A stretch of DNA of 64,000 bases from Chitinophagales bacterium (lineage in GTDB: Bacteria > Bacteroidota > Bacteroidia > Chitinophagales > UBA10324), in assembly GCA_019694975.1 (NCBI GenBank), contig JAIBAY010000001.1, forward strand, positions 688,732 through 752,731, read 5' to 3'. Below, in pieces: positions 1 through 8,964 of this stretch. Below the pieces are notes generated by a model. The model did no database searches and had not been told where the DNA came from. It worked only from the letters and a program-made list of their open reading frames with translations. The number at the start of each line of letters is the position of its first letter. Position 1 is the first letter of the stretch. The position numbers were made by a program, and so were the translations under genes.

Positions 1-127
1 AAGGGAAAAACTGCAGGGCTATCAGTATGATGGCAATAATACCATAAACCCAATAGATATTAAATTTAGGGCCATTGGGCGGCACTATTTTAGGCAGCTT
101 TCTTTTTTCCTGATTATTATTTTCCAT
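1..127 (-). CDS. ftsH: FtsH ATP-dependent zinc metalloprotease, N-terminal fragment
   Basis: Only the first 42 codons lie in the window; the gene continues past the left edge. The start is an ATG at 125-127 on the minus strand. The fragment has a short polar Asn/Lys/Pro-rich leader and then the beginning of a transmembrane helix (from about residue 22, with an NIYWVYGI stretch), as in Bacteroidota FtsH, a membrane-anchored AAA+ protease. The AAA and protease domains are outside the window, so the call rests on the N-terminal pattern and on the upstream rsfS, its usual neighbour in this phylum. Confidence 0.72.
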   Translation of the reverse strand, partial: MENNNQEKRKLPKIVPPNGPKFNIYWVYGIIAIILIALQFFP

Positions 128-339
128 TCCTCACTGTTTTTTTAACTGCATTGTCTGACGTATGATGCTACGTAAAATTTTACACGGCTGCACTACCAAT
201 TATTAAACCAAATATATCTGCTGACACTTCTCCGGGCTTCACATCCTGCTTATTAAACGATCCGACAGGGTGATTTGTGCAAATGAACCGGATTCAGAAA
301 CGATGATACTGCAACTACATCTTACCGTAAAACACAAAT

Positions 340-723
340 TTACTCATTATGTTCTTCAATCACGCCATCGCTCCACAATTCATCCAGCTGATAAAACCTG
401 CGCTGTGGAGCAAGGAAAATATGCACGACCGTATCCACATAATCAAGCAGTATCCATTCGGCATGCTGCAAGCCTTCATGGTGCCATGGCTTTTCACCAT
501 GCAACGAAGCGGTTTGCTGCATGATATGGTCGGCAATGGCTTTAACCTGCGTGGTAGATGGTGCATCACAAACGATAAAAAAATCACATACGGCGTCCTG
601 TATCTTTCGAAGATCAATACTGATGATATGTTCTCCTTTTTTGTCGCGGATACTGTCGAGGATGATAGCAACAAGGCCCTGCGGCTTCTTTTTCCTGGCA
701 GGTGTTTTTTTCTTTACTTTCAG
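340..723 (-). CDS. rsfS: Ribosomal silencing factor RsfS (Iojap/YbeB family), non-ATG start
   Basis: RsfS binds ribosomal protein L14 (uL14) and blocks joining of the ribosomal subunits when nutrients are low. The minus-strand reading frame gives the whole family core: a start region rich in Lys, an AIILDSIRDKKGE stretch, a DFFIVCDAPST stretch, then PWHHEGLQHAEWILLDYVD and a VHIFLAPQRRFYQL ending. The length of about 127 residues is normal. Oddity: the open frame contains no ATG, GTG or TTG before the core. The first in-frame ATG (520-522) lies in the middle of the conserved domain and would remove half the protein. I placed the start at an in-frame CTG (721-723), only as a best guess. It is divergent from birA and upstream of ftsH. 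Confidence 0.8.
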   Translation of the reverse strand: MKVKKKTPARKKKPQGLVAIILDSIRDKKGEHIISIDLRKIQDAVCDFFIVCDAPSTTQVKAIADHIMQQTASLHGEKPWHHEGLQHAEWILLDYVDTVVHIFLAPQRRFYQLDELWSDGVIEEHNE

Positions 724-779
724 CGCTTTGATAGGCTTTTAAAATTTTGGCAAAACTAAGTAAATCCCGATAATAAAAT

Positions 780-1538
780 ATGCCGGATCCAGCCTTTACA
801 GGCAAGGTGTTGCTGGAGTTTGCATCACTTGCTTCTACCAATGAATATGCACAGCAGTTACTCGCGAATCAACCTGTTTTTGAAGGCACCGTGATACGCG
901 CAGATTATCAGACGGGCGGAAAAGGATATGCCGGAAACACCTGGGAAAGTGAAGCAGGAAAAAACCTGCTGCTCAGTATTATTTTGAAACCTTCCTTTCT
1001 GCCACCCAAAAATCAATTCTTCCTGAACCAGGCTATTTCGCTTGCATTGGCCGAGACGGTGAGTGAGGCAACAATGGCCGATGAAGTGAAAATAAAATGG
1101 CCTAATGACATCTTTTATGAAGACAAAAAAGCAGGTGGCATGCTTATCGAAAATGCTATACAGGGCAATCAGCTGCAACACTCGGTGATAGGCATTGGGT
1201 TAAATGTTAACCAGCAGGTTTTTTCCGGTGTAACAAAGCCGGTGACTTCCCTTAGCCTGATGGCAGGCCACCCACTGAATCTAAGCAACGTGCTCAATTT
1301 ACTCTTTGAAAAGGTTGAAGCAAGGTACCTGCAGCTGAGAAGCAATCATATAGATCAGCTGCAGAAGGATTATATGAAGCGGTTGTACCGTGTTACGGAA
1401 GAGGCATTATTCCTTGCCAATGGCAGGCGATTTAATGCAAGGATTGCCGGATTGACGGCAGAGGGTAAGCTGATCCTTCAACTCGGCGATCACCATGAAG
1501 TATTCGGCTTTAAAGAAGTTGAGTTTGTAATTGAATAG
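780..1538 (+). CDS. birA: Biotin--[acetyl-CoA-carboxylase] ligase
   Basis: The enzyme activates biotin with ATP and attaches it to the carrier domain of biotin-dependent carboxylases in the cytoplasm. The 252-residue protein is the short form, without an N-terminal DNA-binding domain, so it should act only as a ligase and not as a repressor. Visible motifs are TGGKGYAGNTW (residues 45-55, the nucleotide/biotin loop that is GRGRRGRxW in E. coli), KIKWPNDI (104-111), GGMLIE (119-124) and GIGLNVN (138-144). A small C-terminal SH3-like domain follows. The gene starts with ATG at 780 and is divergent from rsfS, the usual Bacteroidota arrangement. Confidence 0.93.
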   Translation: MPDPAFTGKVLLEFASLASTNEYAQQLLANQPVFEGTVIRADYQTGGKGYAGNTWESEAGKNLLLSIILKPSFLPPKNQFFLNQAISLALAETVSEATMADEVKIKWPNDIFYEDKKAGGMLIENAIQGNQLQHSVIGIGLNVNQQVFSGVTKPVTSLSLMAGHPLNLSNVLNLLFEKVEARYLQLRSNHIDQLQKDYMKRLYRVTEEALFLANGRRFNARIAGLTAEGKLILQLGDHHEVFGFKEVEFVIE

Positions 1539-1601
1539 TACCGGGAAGATCAGCATAATACCTCCAATGGAAAGCTTGTATTTTCAACAAGGGCTAATGA
1601 T

Positions 1602-2270
1602 TCATAAATGCATGTTGGCATCCGCCGCATATTCGAGGATGAAAGGATTGTGGCGCCGTTCTTCACCAATGGTTGTTACGGGGCCATGACCGCTGTAAAC
1701 CCGGGTCTCATCAGGCAACAACAGGAGTTCCTGGCAAATGCTGTTCATCAATACCTGATAACTGCCTCCCGGCAAATCAGTCCGACCAATTCCGGATCGA
1801 AACAGCACGTCACCACTGATCACAACTTTATCTTCCGCAGCATACAATGAAATGCTGCCGGGTGAGTGACCGGGAGTGAACAAAACATGCATTGAAGACT
1901 TACCAAAAGTAACCCTCTCACCTGCTGCAAGGTAGCGATCGGGTGCGGGTGAGGTTTCCGCATAAATTCCATACATTTTGCTGATCTCCTCCATGGTCTG
2001 CAATACCACTAACTCCTGCTGATGAATAAGCAGATCAACCTGATAGGTTTCCTTCACCCATTTATTACCCAATACATGGTCGATATGGCAATGTGTATTC
2101 ACAAGCAGCACCGGCTTCAGCTCATTGCCACGGATAAATTGCACCATGTCTGATTTTTCAGCCGGCGTGTTGCAACCCGGATCAATAATCACACACTCAT
2201 TGCTTTCATCCCATAAGACGTATGTATTCTCCATAAAATCATTAAACACAAAATGCTGTATGTGAATCAT
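1602..2270 (-). CDS. MBL-fold metallohydrolase, glyoxalase II-like
   Basis: A 222-residue metallo-beta-lactamase-fold hydrolase of the small glyoxalase II-like group, predicted cytosolic. The metal site is complete by eye: THCHIDH at residues 59-65, a later FTPGHSPGS histidine, an ISGDVLF aspartate and a YSGHGP histidine near the C-terminus. Family members hydrolyse thioesters such as S-lactoylglutathione, but many Bacteroidota members have no proven substrate and glutathione is often absent in the phylum, so I do not assign one. It converges with birA (63 bases apart) and is divergent from the large outer-membrane protein at 2441. Confidence 0.87.
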   Translation of the reverse strand: MIHIQHFVFNDFMENTYVLWDESNECVIIDPGCNTPAEKSDMVQFIRGNELKPVLLVNTHCHIDHVLGNKWVKETYQVDLLIHQQELVVLQTMEEISKMYGIYAETSPAPDRYLAAGERVTFGKSSMHVLFTPGHSPGSISLYAAEDKVVISGDVLFRSGIGRTDLPGGSYQVLMNSICQELLLLPDETRVYSGHGPVTTIGEERRHNPFILEYAADANMHL

Positions 2271-2440
2271 GGTTTTCCGTTAAATTGATTAATTTGAACG
2301 CTCGAAATGAGTTGTATGTATGCCTGCGGATGCCGAAACGGGGCCGAAGATAACCAACCGCGCTTTTATACATCATTTCATTCGTCGAACATTTTAATTA
2401 TAGACTATATCCATCCTGTTTATTAAGTAAAGAAAGAAGC

Positions 2441-5400
2441 GTGAACAGAACTGCCCATCTTTTATTCCTGCTGCTATTGTTCGGTGCCGGCTTCCCCTCA
2501 TTTGCCCAAACCACCGATGCCGAATTTGGCCAGAATCGTGTACAGTACAAAGATTTTGCATGGTCGTATTACCAGACCGAGCACTTTATGGTGTACTTCT
2601 ACCTGGGAGGCCAGGATATCGGCAAGTTCACCATCCTCGACGCGGAAAAGGAACTCACTGATGTAGAAAACAAGACTGAATACAAACTGAATGACCGCGT
2701 GGATATTCTTGTTTACAACAATTTATCCGACCTTAAACAATCCAATATCGGTTATGGTGCGGAGCTCAACAATACCGGTGGTACCACCAAGATCCTGGGC
2801 AACAAAATGTTTGTGTATTTTGATGGCAACCATCAGCACCTCAGGCAACAAATCCGCGAAGGAATAGCGAGCATCTTTTTGCAGAATATGATGTTTGGCG
2901 GCAGCATACAGGAAGTGGTGCAGAATGCGGTATTACTGAAACTTCCGGCGTGGTTCAAAGACGGCCTCACTTCCTATATCGGTCAGTCGTGGAGCACTGA
3001 GCTTGACAACAGGTTGCGTGACGGTGTTTTGAGCGGGCGTTATAAAAAGATGAACAAACTCACCGGCACGGATGCCCGTTTTGCCGGTCATGCAGTATGG
3101 CATTACATCGCTGAGAAATACGGTGAGGCCACGATACCCAACCTCTTATACCTGACACGTATCAACCGCAGCATGGAAAGCGGGTTCAGTTTTGTGCTTG
3201 GCAAATCAGTAAAGGATTTTTTGGAAGAGTTTAACCAATATTACACGCAGCTGTATAAAGAAGAAGCGGTGGGCAAGGAAATGCCTTCCGCAAAAGAGGT
3301 GATTAAGAAGAAAGACCGGCGGGGAGTTGAATATAATCAGCTACACGTAAGCAATGATGCTTCGCATGTGGCATTTGTCAGAAATGATCTCGGAAAGTAT
3401 AAAGTATGCCTCAAAGACCTGAAGACCGACAACACAAAAACACTTCTTAAAGGCGGATACAAAAATATTTCGCAGCCAATTGATTATTCGCAACCGGTTT
3501 TAGCTTTTGATCCTACCGGTAAAAAATTAGCGATGGTTTATGAGAAACGAAGTAAGGTTGCGTTGTTGCTGTATGATATCGATGAGCGGAAAAAAGACAA
3601 ACGTTATGTCGCGAATTTTCAAAAAGTGCTTTCCATCAGCTACAGCGATGCCAATACACTCATAATATCCGCTATCAACCGTGGACAATCCGACATCTTC
3701 ACGCTGAACACGCGCTCTTCCCGGTTTGAACAGATTACCAATGACTTTTACGATGACCTGAATCCGCATTTTATCAAGCTGCCGACCAGGCAAGGCATTG
3801 TCTTCTCTTCCAACCGGCACGATGATACGTTACGCACAAAATTCATGGATACCACGCGTGCCATCAATAACTATGACTTGTTTTTTTACAACACGAAGAG
3901 CAAATCGAAGGAACTGGTACGGATCAACAAGACGGCAACGGTAAATGAAAATCATCCTTCTCTTTTCAACTCCGATTACTTTTCTTATATCAGTGATGCG
4001 AATGGCATTGCCAACCGTTACATCGCATATATTGACAGTGTCTTTGATCACTATGATCAGTATTATTATTTTCAGGATTCAACGGTCGTTAACCCTGCTT
4101 ACAATATTGATTCGCTGTTGGTGGCTGAAAAGCGGCAACCGGATTCCACTGCGCAGGTGCCTGTATTCAGGGATACCGCGATTTCATTCCCGCAAACCAA
4201 CTATGCCAGGGGCATACTCGAGCAGGACGTGGCAACCAGGGCAGGAAAGGCTGCACAGGTGATGAAGAATAATGACCGCTTCGAATTCACGCTGGTCAAA
4301 ATACCTAAAGAAATTGACCGAGCAACGCTGCCGGTTCTCAGCAATACCACTTATGCCAATCAGCTGGCACGAAAAACAGAACCAGCAGCAGATGTTCCCG
4401 TGGTAATTCCTGAAAAACCGAAGCTGCCTGAGATAAAGCAACTGCCTGATTCTTTGAGATTGTTTCCCGATTCCACAAAGGCTGACACGACGACACAATC
4501 GCTCCAAAACAATTACTACTTCCAGAGTGACTTCTCACTGGCACCTGTAAGGGTGACACTCGATTCGATGATCAACCGTACGCCCGGGAAAGTGCCCGCT
4601 TTCCGTTATTCAAAAATTCTTCCATACAATGTAAAGTTTTCCACGAGCCAGGTAGTAACGCAGCTGGATAACAGCCTCGTGATAACACGCTATCAACCCT
4701 TCGCCGGAAATGGTGGTGTCTTCGATAATCCAAACCTCAATGCATTGTTGCGCGTTGGAATTTCCGACCTCATGGAAGATTACCGTATCACCGGAGGATT
4801 CCGTTTCCCCACTTCTTTTGACGGAACGGAATACTACCTCATGTTTGAAGACCTGAAGCACCGGCTCGACAAGCGGTATACGGCCTACCGGAGATCTAAA
4901 ACTGTTTCCTATGATGCGAATCCGTTATGGTACCTGCCCGTGAATGCAAAGCAACGCACATACATTGCTGATGTAACCTTACGTTATCCGATTGACTATA
5001 ACAGAAGCCTGCGGCTCAGCACTTCGTACCGCAATGAACGCATCAACTACCTTGCAACAGACAGCTTCAGCCTTGGACTGGCACAATATACACAACACTG
5101 GGCGGTGATGCGGCTTGAATATGTATTCGACAATACGCTAAAAATTCAAACCAATATTTATGACGGCATCCGTTATAAATTTTATGTGGATGCGCAAAGA
5201 CAGATTAATGAAAAAAACACCTACCTGTTTGCCACCGGTGCCGATTTCCGTTACTATAAAAAAATATCGCGCAACCTGATCTGGGCATCGCGGTTAAACG
5301 GCGCCACTTCATGGGGCGATCAGAAAGTGGTTTATTACATGGGCGGCGTGGAGAATTGGTTTGATCCCAAGTTCAGCACAGAGACACCCGTTGACAGGAA

Positions 5401-5827
5401 TGCCGGATATGCCTTTCAGACATTAGCCGTGAATGTGCGCGGGTTTCCGCAAAATATTCGCAATGGCAACTCCTATGCGCTGGCGAATACAGAAATCCGG
5501 TTTCCTATATTCTCGTATTTCATTACAGCACCGATCCGCTCTGAGCTGGTGCGCAACTTTCAGCTCGTAGCTTTTGCCGATGCCGGAACAGCCTGGCAGG
5601 GTATTTCTCCTTACGATGAAAACAATCCGTTTAACACGCTCAACATTACACAAGGCCCCGTTACCGTGCATGTGAATTATTTCCGTGAACCGGTGGTGGT
5701 GGGTTATGGCGGTGGCGCACGCACCACCATACTGGGTTATTTTCTGCGCGTGGATTGCGCACAGGGCATTGACAGCGGCGCCCGCAAAAAAGTGATGTGG
5801 ATGTTTTCCATGGGAACAGATTTTTAA
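2441..5827 (+). CDS. Outer-membrane protein: degenerate gluzincin domain, TolB-like propeller and C-terminal beta-barrel
   Basis: An 1128-residue exported protein starting at GTG 2441, with a signal peptide (residues 1-23, ending SFAQ). Residues about 40-275 resemble a peptidase MA-like (gluzincin) domain. Where the zinc motif HExxH is expected there is REGIA (139-143), while the downstream WFxEGL-type segment survives as WFKDGL (171-176), so the peptidase is probably inactive. Residues about 290-540 form TolB/PD40-type propeller blades. A Pro-rich variable stretch follows (about 590-760), then strands typical of a surface-antigen (BamA-type) barrel up to the C-terminal Phe. It is probably an outer-membrane protein with a periplasmic or surface propeller. 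The function is unknown; similar proteins are often annotated only as TolB-like translocation proteins. Confidence 0.75.
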   Translation: MNRTAHLLFLLLLFGAGFPSFAQTTDAEFGQNRVQYKDFAWSYYQTEHFMVYFYLGGQDIGKFTILDAEKELTDVENKTEYKLNDRVDILVYNNLSDLKQSNIGYGAELNNTGGTTKILGNKMFVYFDGNHQHLRQQIREGIASIFLQNMMFGGSIQEVVQNAVLLKLPAWFKDGLTSYIGQSWSTELDNRLRDGVLSGRYKKMNKLTGTDARFAGHAVWHYIAEKYGEATIPNLLYLTRINRSMESGFSFVLGKSVKDFLEEFNQYYTQLYKEEAVGKEMPSAKEVIKKKDRRGVEYNQLHVSNDASHVAFVRNDLGKYKVCLKDLKTDNTKTLLKGGYKNISQPIDYSQPVLAFDPTGKKLAMVYEKRSKVALLLYDIDERKKDKRYVANFQKVLSISYSDANTLIISAINRGQSDIFTLNTRSSRFEQITNDFYDDLNPHFIKLPTRQGIVFSSNRHDDTLRTKFMDTTRAINNYDLFFYNTKSKSKELVRINKTATVNENHPSLFNSDYFSYISDANGIANRYIAYIDSVFDHYDQYYYFQDSTVVNPAYNIDSLLVAEKRQPDSTAQVPVFRDTAISFPQTNYARGILEQDVATRAGKAAQVMKNNDRFEFTLVKIPKEIDRATLPVLSNTTYANQLARKTEPAADVPVVIPEKPKLPEIKQLPDSLRLFPDSTKADTTTQSLQNNYYFQSDFSLAPVRVTLDSMINRTPGKVPAFRYSKILPYNVKFSTSQVVTQLDNSLVITRYQPFAGNGGVFDNPNLNALLRVGISDLMEDYRITGGFRFPTSFDGTEYYLMFEDLKHRLDKRYTAYRRSKTVSYDANPLWYLPVNAKQRTYIADVTLRYPIDYNRSLRLSTSYRNERINYLATDSFSLGLAQYTQHWAVMRLEYVFDNTLKIQTNIYDGIRYKFYVDAQRQINEKNTYLFATGADFRYYKKISRNLIWASRLNGATSWGDQKVVYYMGGVENWFDPKFSTETPVDRNAGYAFQTLAVNVRGFPQNIRNGNSYALANTEIRFPIFSYFITAPIRSELVRNFQLVAFADAGTAWQGISPYDENNPFNTLNITQGPVTVHVNYFREPVVVGYGGGARTTILGYFLRVDCAQGIDSGARKKVMWMFSMGTDF

Positions 5828-6388
5828 GGCTTGTGTTTGGCAGGGTTCCCTGCTGTAGTATATTATGTAAGAAATATGATTACGCTGTGATTTGCCAACG
5901 GAATCACGACGTGCATGTAAGAAGCCTGTTGTAAGTGATTATCGTTTCCCCTTCTTGCAATCATACGGCTGACGCATGCAACCTGTGGTTACAACTAACG
6001 GTCAATGATGCTGCTGCATACAGCGGCATGTGGTGCGGGCAGTATCTGTACAAAATAAATTCGCGGGACAAACTCCTTCATTTCAAAGTGCTGCCGATAA
6101 GTGCTGGCCTTCACACAAATGGTGCTGTCCGCTGTAGTTACATATAATTCTATGTGTCGGAAATGCTGCTTATTCAAATCAGCAATTGATAACATCTGCG
6201 GCTTGCATCAATTAAATTTCGATTGCATACTGAATGGAAAAAGAATGATTACATGATCCGGCGAGAAGCCAGGGTTTGCACTGCAGCGTATTAGAACCGG
6301 TTCATTTTATCGGTGATTACATTCGCGTAATAGCGCGGCTTCAATTCCTGAAAATTCAAAATTAAGCAGGTAGCTTTGCCACCCCGTT
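5828..6388. other. Intergenic stretch of about 560 bases, no recognised gene
   Basis: The gap lies between the barrel gene and the DMT transporter. It holds a small hairpin (GTGATT, nine-base loop, AATCAC at 5887-5907) and, at its right end, the transporter promoter. Two open frames of 66-70 codons exist on opposite strands at about 5935-6195, but neither resembles a known protein, so I do not call them. I see no tRNA or riboswitch fold. Confidence 0.5.
6371..6378 (+). promoter_or_regulatory. Bacteroidota -7 promoter element (TAgcTTTG)
   Basis: An exact match to TAnnTTTG, the -7 element used by the Bacteroidota primary sigma factor, ten bases before the ATG at 6389. No clear -33 TTG partner is visible. 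The expected start of transcription leaves almost no 5' leader. Confidence 0.6.
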
Positions 6389-7306
6389 ATGAACTACCGT
6401 TACAGCACGCACTTCTATCTCTTTGCGGCCAACCTGATTTATGCATTAAGCTTTACCATTGCCAAAGATGTGGTGCCGCATTATATACAACCATTCGGGG
6501 CAATTGTAATCCGCGTTTCGGTCGCACTCGTGCTTTTTACAGCTGTTCAGCTCCTCTTTATCAGGGAAAGCATCCGGCGAAAGGATATTCCGCTGCTGAT
6601 CCTTTGCGGACTATTCGGCGTGGCCATCAATCAGTTGCTTTTTTTCAAAGGCCTCAGCATCACCACGCCCATCAATGCATCGCTGATGATGACGACCACA
6701 CCCATCCTTATTTTATTGCTGTCCGGCATCTTTCATGATGAAAAAATTACCTGGCTGAAGATAACAGGCGTGTTGCTGGGCGCCATTGGTGCAGTCCTCG
6801 TCATCATATCCGGCAAAGAATTCACGCTCGGTGGCGGACAGACAACCGGCGACATGCTCATTCTGATCAACGCTGCGTCTTATGCTGTTTACCTGATTAT
6901 CGTAAAACCTCTGATGAAAAAGTACCGGCCCGTCACCGTCATCACCTGGGTTTTCCTATTCGGCTGGCTCTTTGTGCTACCGGCAGGCTGGCAGGAGTTC
7001 TCGGCCATTGACTGGCAGCTATTCACGCCGTGGCTGTGGGCAGAGCTGTCCTTCATCGTCATCTTCACCACCTTCTTTGCCTATCTGCTGAACACCCTCG
7101 CCATGGAACATGCCTCACCCTCCGTAGTGGGCATATATATTTACCTTCAACCGGCATTGGCTACGATCTTTGCCCTGTTGCTGAACAGGGATGAGTACCC
7201 GCTGATAAAAATCATTGCCACTGTTTTCATCTTTGCAGGCGTTTATTTTGTGAGTGCGAAGAACGCGTTCAGCAGGAATGAAAAGGAAGAAACGAACACC
7301 ATTTAA
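6389..7306 (+). CDS. EamA/DMT-superfamily transporter
   Basis: A 305-residue integral inner-membrane protein with about ten hydrophobic segments arranged as two EamA repeats, the drug/metabolite transporter layout. Each half has the expected late-helix pattern: TTPILILLLSGIFHDEKIT in the first repeat, and an AxxxxYLQPxxA segment (IYIYLQPALATIFALLL) in the second. Members export amino acids, nucleotides or other small metabolites; the substrate cannot be read from sequence. It starts at ATG 6389, ten bases after a perfect -7 element. yicC follows after 68 bases. Confidence 0.88.
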   Translation: MNYRYSTHFYLFAANLIYALSFTIAKDVVPHYIQPFGAIVIRVSVALVLFTAVQLLFIRESIRRKDIPLLILCGLFGVAINQLLFFKGLSITTPINASLMMTTTPILILLLSGIFHDEKITWLKITGVLLGAIGAVLVIISGKEFTLGGGQTTGDMLILINAASYAVYLIIVKPLMKKYRPVTVITWVFLFGWLFVLPAGWQEFSAIDWQLFTPWLWAELSFIVIFTTFFAYLLNTLAMEHASPSVVGIYIYLQPALATIFALLLNRDEYPLIKIIATVFIFAGVYFVSAKNAFSRNEKEETNTI

Positions 7307-7374
7307 AAAAACAATTTCAAAATCAGGAACACCTTTCAACATAAATTATTTTCCATTGAATAATTCAGGCACGC

Positions 7375-8247
7375 ATGATTCAATCAATGACCGGTTACGG
7401 GAAAGCAGCATTGTTACAAAACGGCAAAACGATAAAAGCCGAGATCCGATCGCTTAACGGCAAGTTCCTGGATCTTAACCTGCGGCTGCCCTTTTCCATT
7501 AAAGACAAGGAGATGGAAATACGCAGCCTTATTGCGGAGCAGCTGCAACGGGGCAAAATTGATCTTTCCATTTCGATCGAAGCTGCCGCCGATGAAAACA
7601 ATACTACCATCGACCGTGCGCTGGCGGGGCGGTATTACACGGAGTTGCTATCGCTTTCGAAAGAACTGCATGCCGGTAAAAAAAATCTGCTCGAACTCGT
7701 GCTGCAGATGCCCAATGTGATGGGCCCGGAAAAAAACATAAACACTGAGGAAGCAGTCGCGCCGATGCTGCAAACCGTGCGGGAAGCAGTTAAAGACCTG
7801 CAGGAATTCAGGCGCAAAGATGGCGCAGGGCTGGAAAAAATTTTCAGAGAAAATATTGCGGCCATTCTTTCACTGCTCAGCCAGGTGGAAACACACGAGA
7901 GAGAACGCGTAGGCCTCATCCAGACAAAACTGCGCAATCAGTTGTCGGAAATGGTGGCCGCTGAAGAATATGACCGCAACCGCTTTGAGCAGGAATTGAT
8001 CTATTACCTTGAACGCATTGATTTTTCTGAAGAAAAAGTACGGCTCAGGAGTCATTGCGATTATTTTTTGAAAGTGATGACGGAAAATGAATCCAACGGC
8101 CGAAAACTGAATTTCATTTCGCAGGAGATGGGAAGGGAAATCAATACACTCGGTTCAAAAGCAAATCATGCTACCATTCAAAAACTGGTGGTGCAGATGA
8201 AAGATGAACTGGAAAAGATCAAGGAACAATTGCTGAATGTGCTTTGA
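7375..8247 (+). CDS. yicC: YicC family endoribonuclease
   Basis: A 290-residue YicC/YloC-family protein. It opens with the family signature MIQSMTGYGKA, has the YicC N-terminal domain over about residues 1-155, and ends in the DUF1732 domain with FISQEMGREINTLGSKANH (about 246-264). The YicC family has been linked to RNA cleavage in E. coli; the role here is inferred from the family. The middle is predicted helical and Glu/Lys-rich. The normal length is about 290 residues. It is probably transcribed with or after the DMT transporter gene. Confidence 0.9.
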   Translation: MIQSMTGYGKAALLQNGKTIKAEIRSLNGKFLDLNLRLPFSIKDKEMEIRSLIAEQLQRGKIDLSISIEAAADENNTTIDRALAGRYYTELLSLSKELHAGKKNLLELVLQMPNVMGPEKNINTEEAVAPMLQTVREAVKDLQEFRRKDGAGLEKIFRENIAAILSLLSQVETHERERVGLIQTKLRNQLSEMVAAEEYDRNRFEQELIYYLERIDFSEEKVRLRSHCDYFLKVMTENESNGRKLNFISQEMGREINTLGSKANHATIQKLVVQMKDELEKIKEQLLNVL

Positions 8248-8321
8248 TGGGGCATTGCCATACCATCATTTAATACCTGATTCTTGTATTTAACTTCTAA
8301 ATTTGACGAACCGGTATTTTT

Positions 8322-8870
8322 TTGAAACTCCTTTCATGCATATTATCCTTCCTGATGGTGCTGTTTTATGCAGCCGGATACTACCTGCTTTTTACATTCA
8401 GCGAGTTGCATCTTAAAGAGGAGATGAAGGAAATGATCCGAACCGGAGAGCTCGCTGATTATTACGCAGAGCTGACGTTTCCTGCTCATCAATTCGAGCA
8501 AATGAAAATGGATGAGCATGAATTTGTTTATGAAGGTGAACGCTTTGATATCGTAAGCGTCCGTACAGCCGGAGATGATGTAGTAGTTACCTGTGTGCAG
8601 GATGCAAAAGAATCCTCCCTCCTTCGCAATGCCATCAGCTGCCTCGACGCGGATTATTCATCAGCTCCCAAACCCACAGCAGCGAATAATACTGTCAACT
8701 TACTCAAACTGCTGCAAACTTTTTTTGTAATGCCTGCTGCGGAGCATGCTCCCGTAACCGTACCTGGCAGCCTCCTTTTCGCCAGTCAAATTCCCATCTA
8801 TCAGATTCCGTGTACCGTGCTCTATTGTCCGCCGCCGGAACACAGCCTTAGCAGACTATTCCATCTTTAA
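8322..8870 (+). CDS. Small membrane-anchored protein upstream of a TonB receptor
   Basis: A 182-residue protein with a probable TTG start (8322). An N-terminal hydrophobic helix (residues about 4-26) serves as signal anchor, and the rest is predicted extracytoplasmic. The segment around residues 66-96 (EFVYEGERFDIVSV, then DVVVTCVQDAKE) resembles a short motif I associate with small Bacteroidota proteins encoded beside TonB-dependent receptors for metals or heme; that link is memory-based and unverified. I do not recognise an enzyme fold. The C-terminal third is Pro-rich and low in conserved features. It lies 94 bases before the receptor and is likely co-expressed. Confidence 0.6.
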   Translation: MKLLSCILSFLMVLFYAAGYYLLFTFSELHLKEEMKEMIRTGELADYYAELTFPAHQFEQMKMDEHEFVYEGERFDIVSVRTAGDDVVVTCVQDAKESSLLRNAISCLDADYSSAPKPTAANNTVNLLKLLQTFFVMPAAEHAPVTVPGSLLFASQIPIYQIPCTVLYCPPPEHSLSRLFHL

Positions 8871-8876
8871 TGTTGG

Positions 8877-8935
8877 GCACAGGAATACTGTGCGGCCAGC
8901 GCATTGCATTTGCCAATGCCTGTTCATGGACAGGC
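8877..8935 (+). promoter_or_regulatory. Three tandem small hairpins in the leader of the TonB receptor gene
   Basis: Perfect arms are GCACAG/CTGTGC (8877-8882, 8888-8893), GCATTG/CAATGC (8901-8906, 8914-8919) and GCCTGT/ACAGGC (8918-8923, 8930-8935). The second and third share bases 8918-8919, so they cannot both form fully. The first may end the upstream transcript. No known riboswitch consensus is visible. Confidence 0.35.
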
Positions 8936-8964
8936 TTATCCATTCTCCACTAAACTCCTAATCA

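Noticed and set aside
5935-6195. Two short opposite-strand open frames (66-70 codons) in the gap after the barrel gene
   Set aside because: No recognisable motif, no nearby -7 element or start context, and they overlap each other on opposite strands. Typical random frames in a gap of this size.
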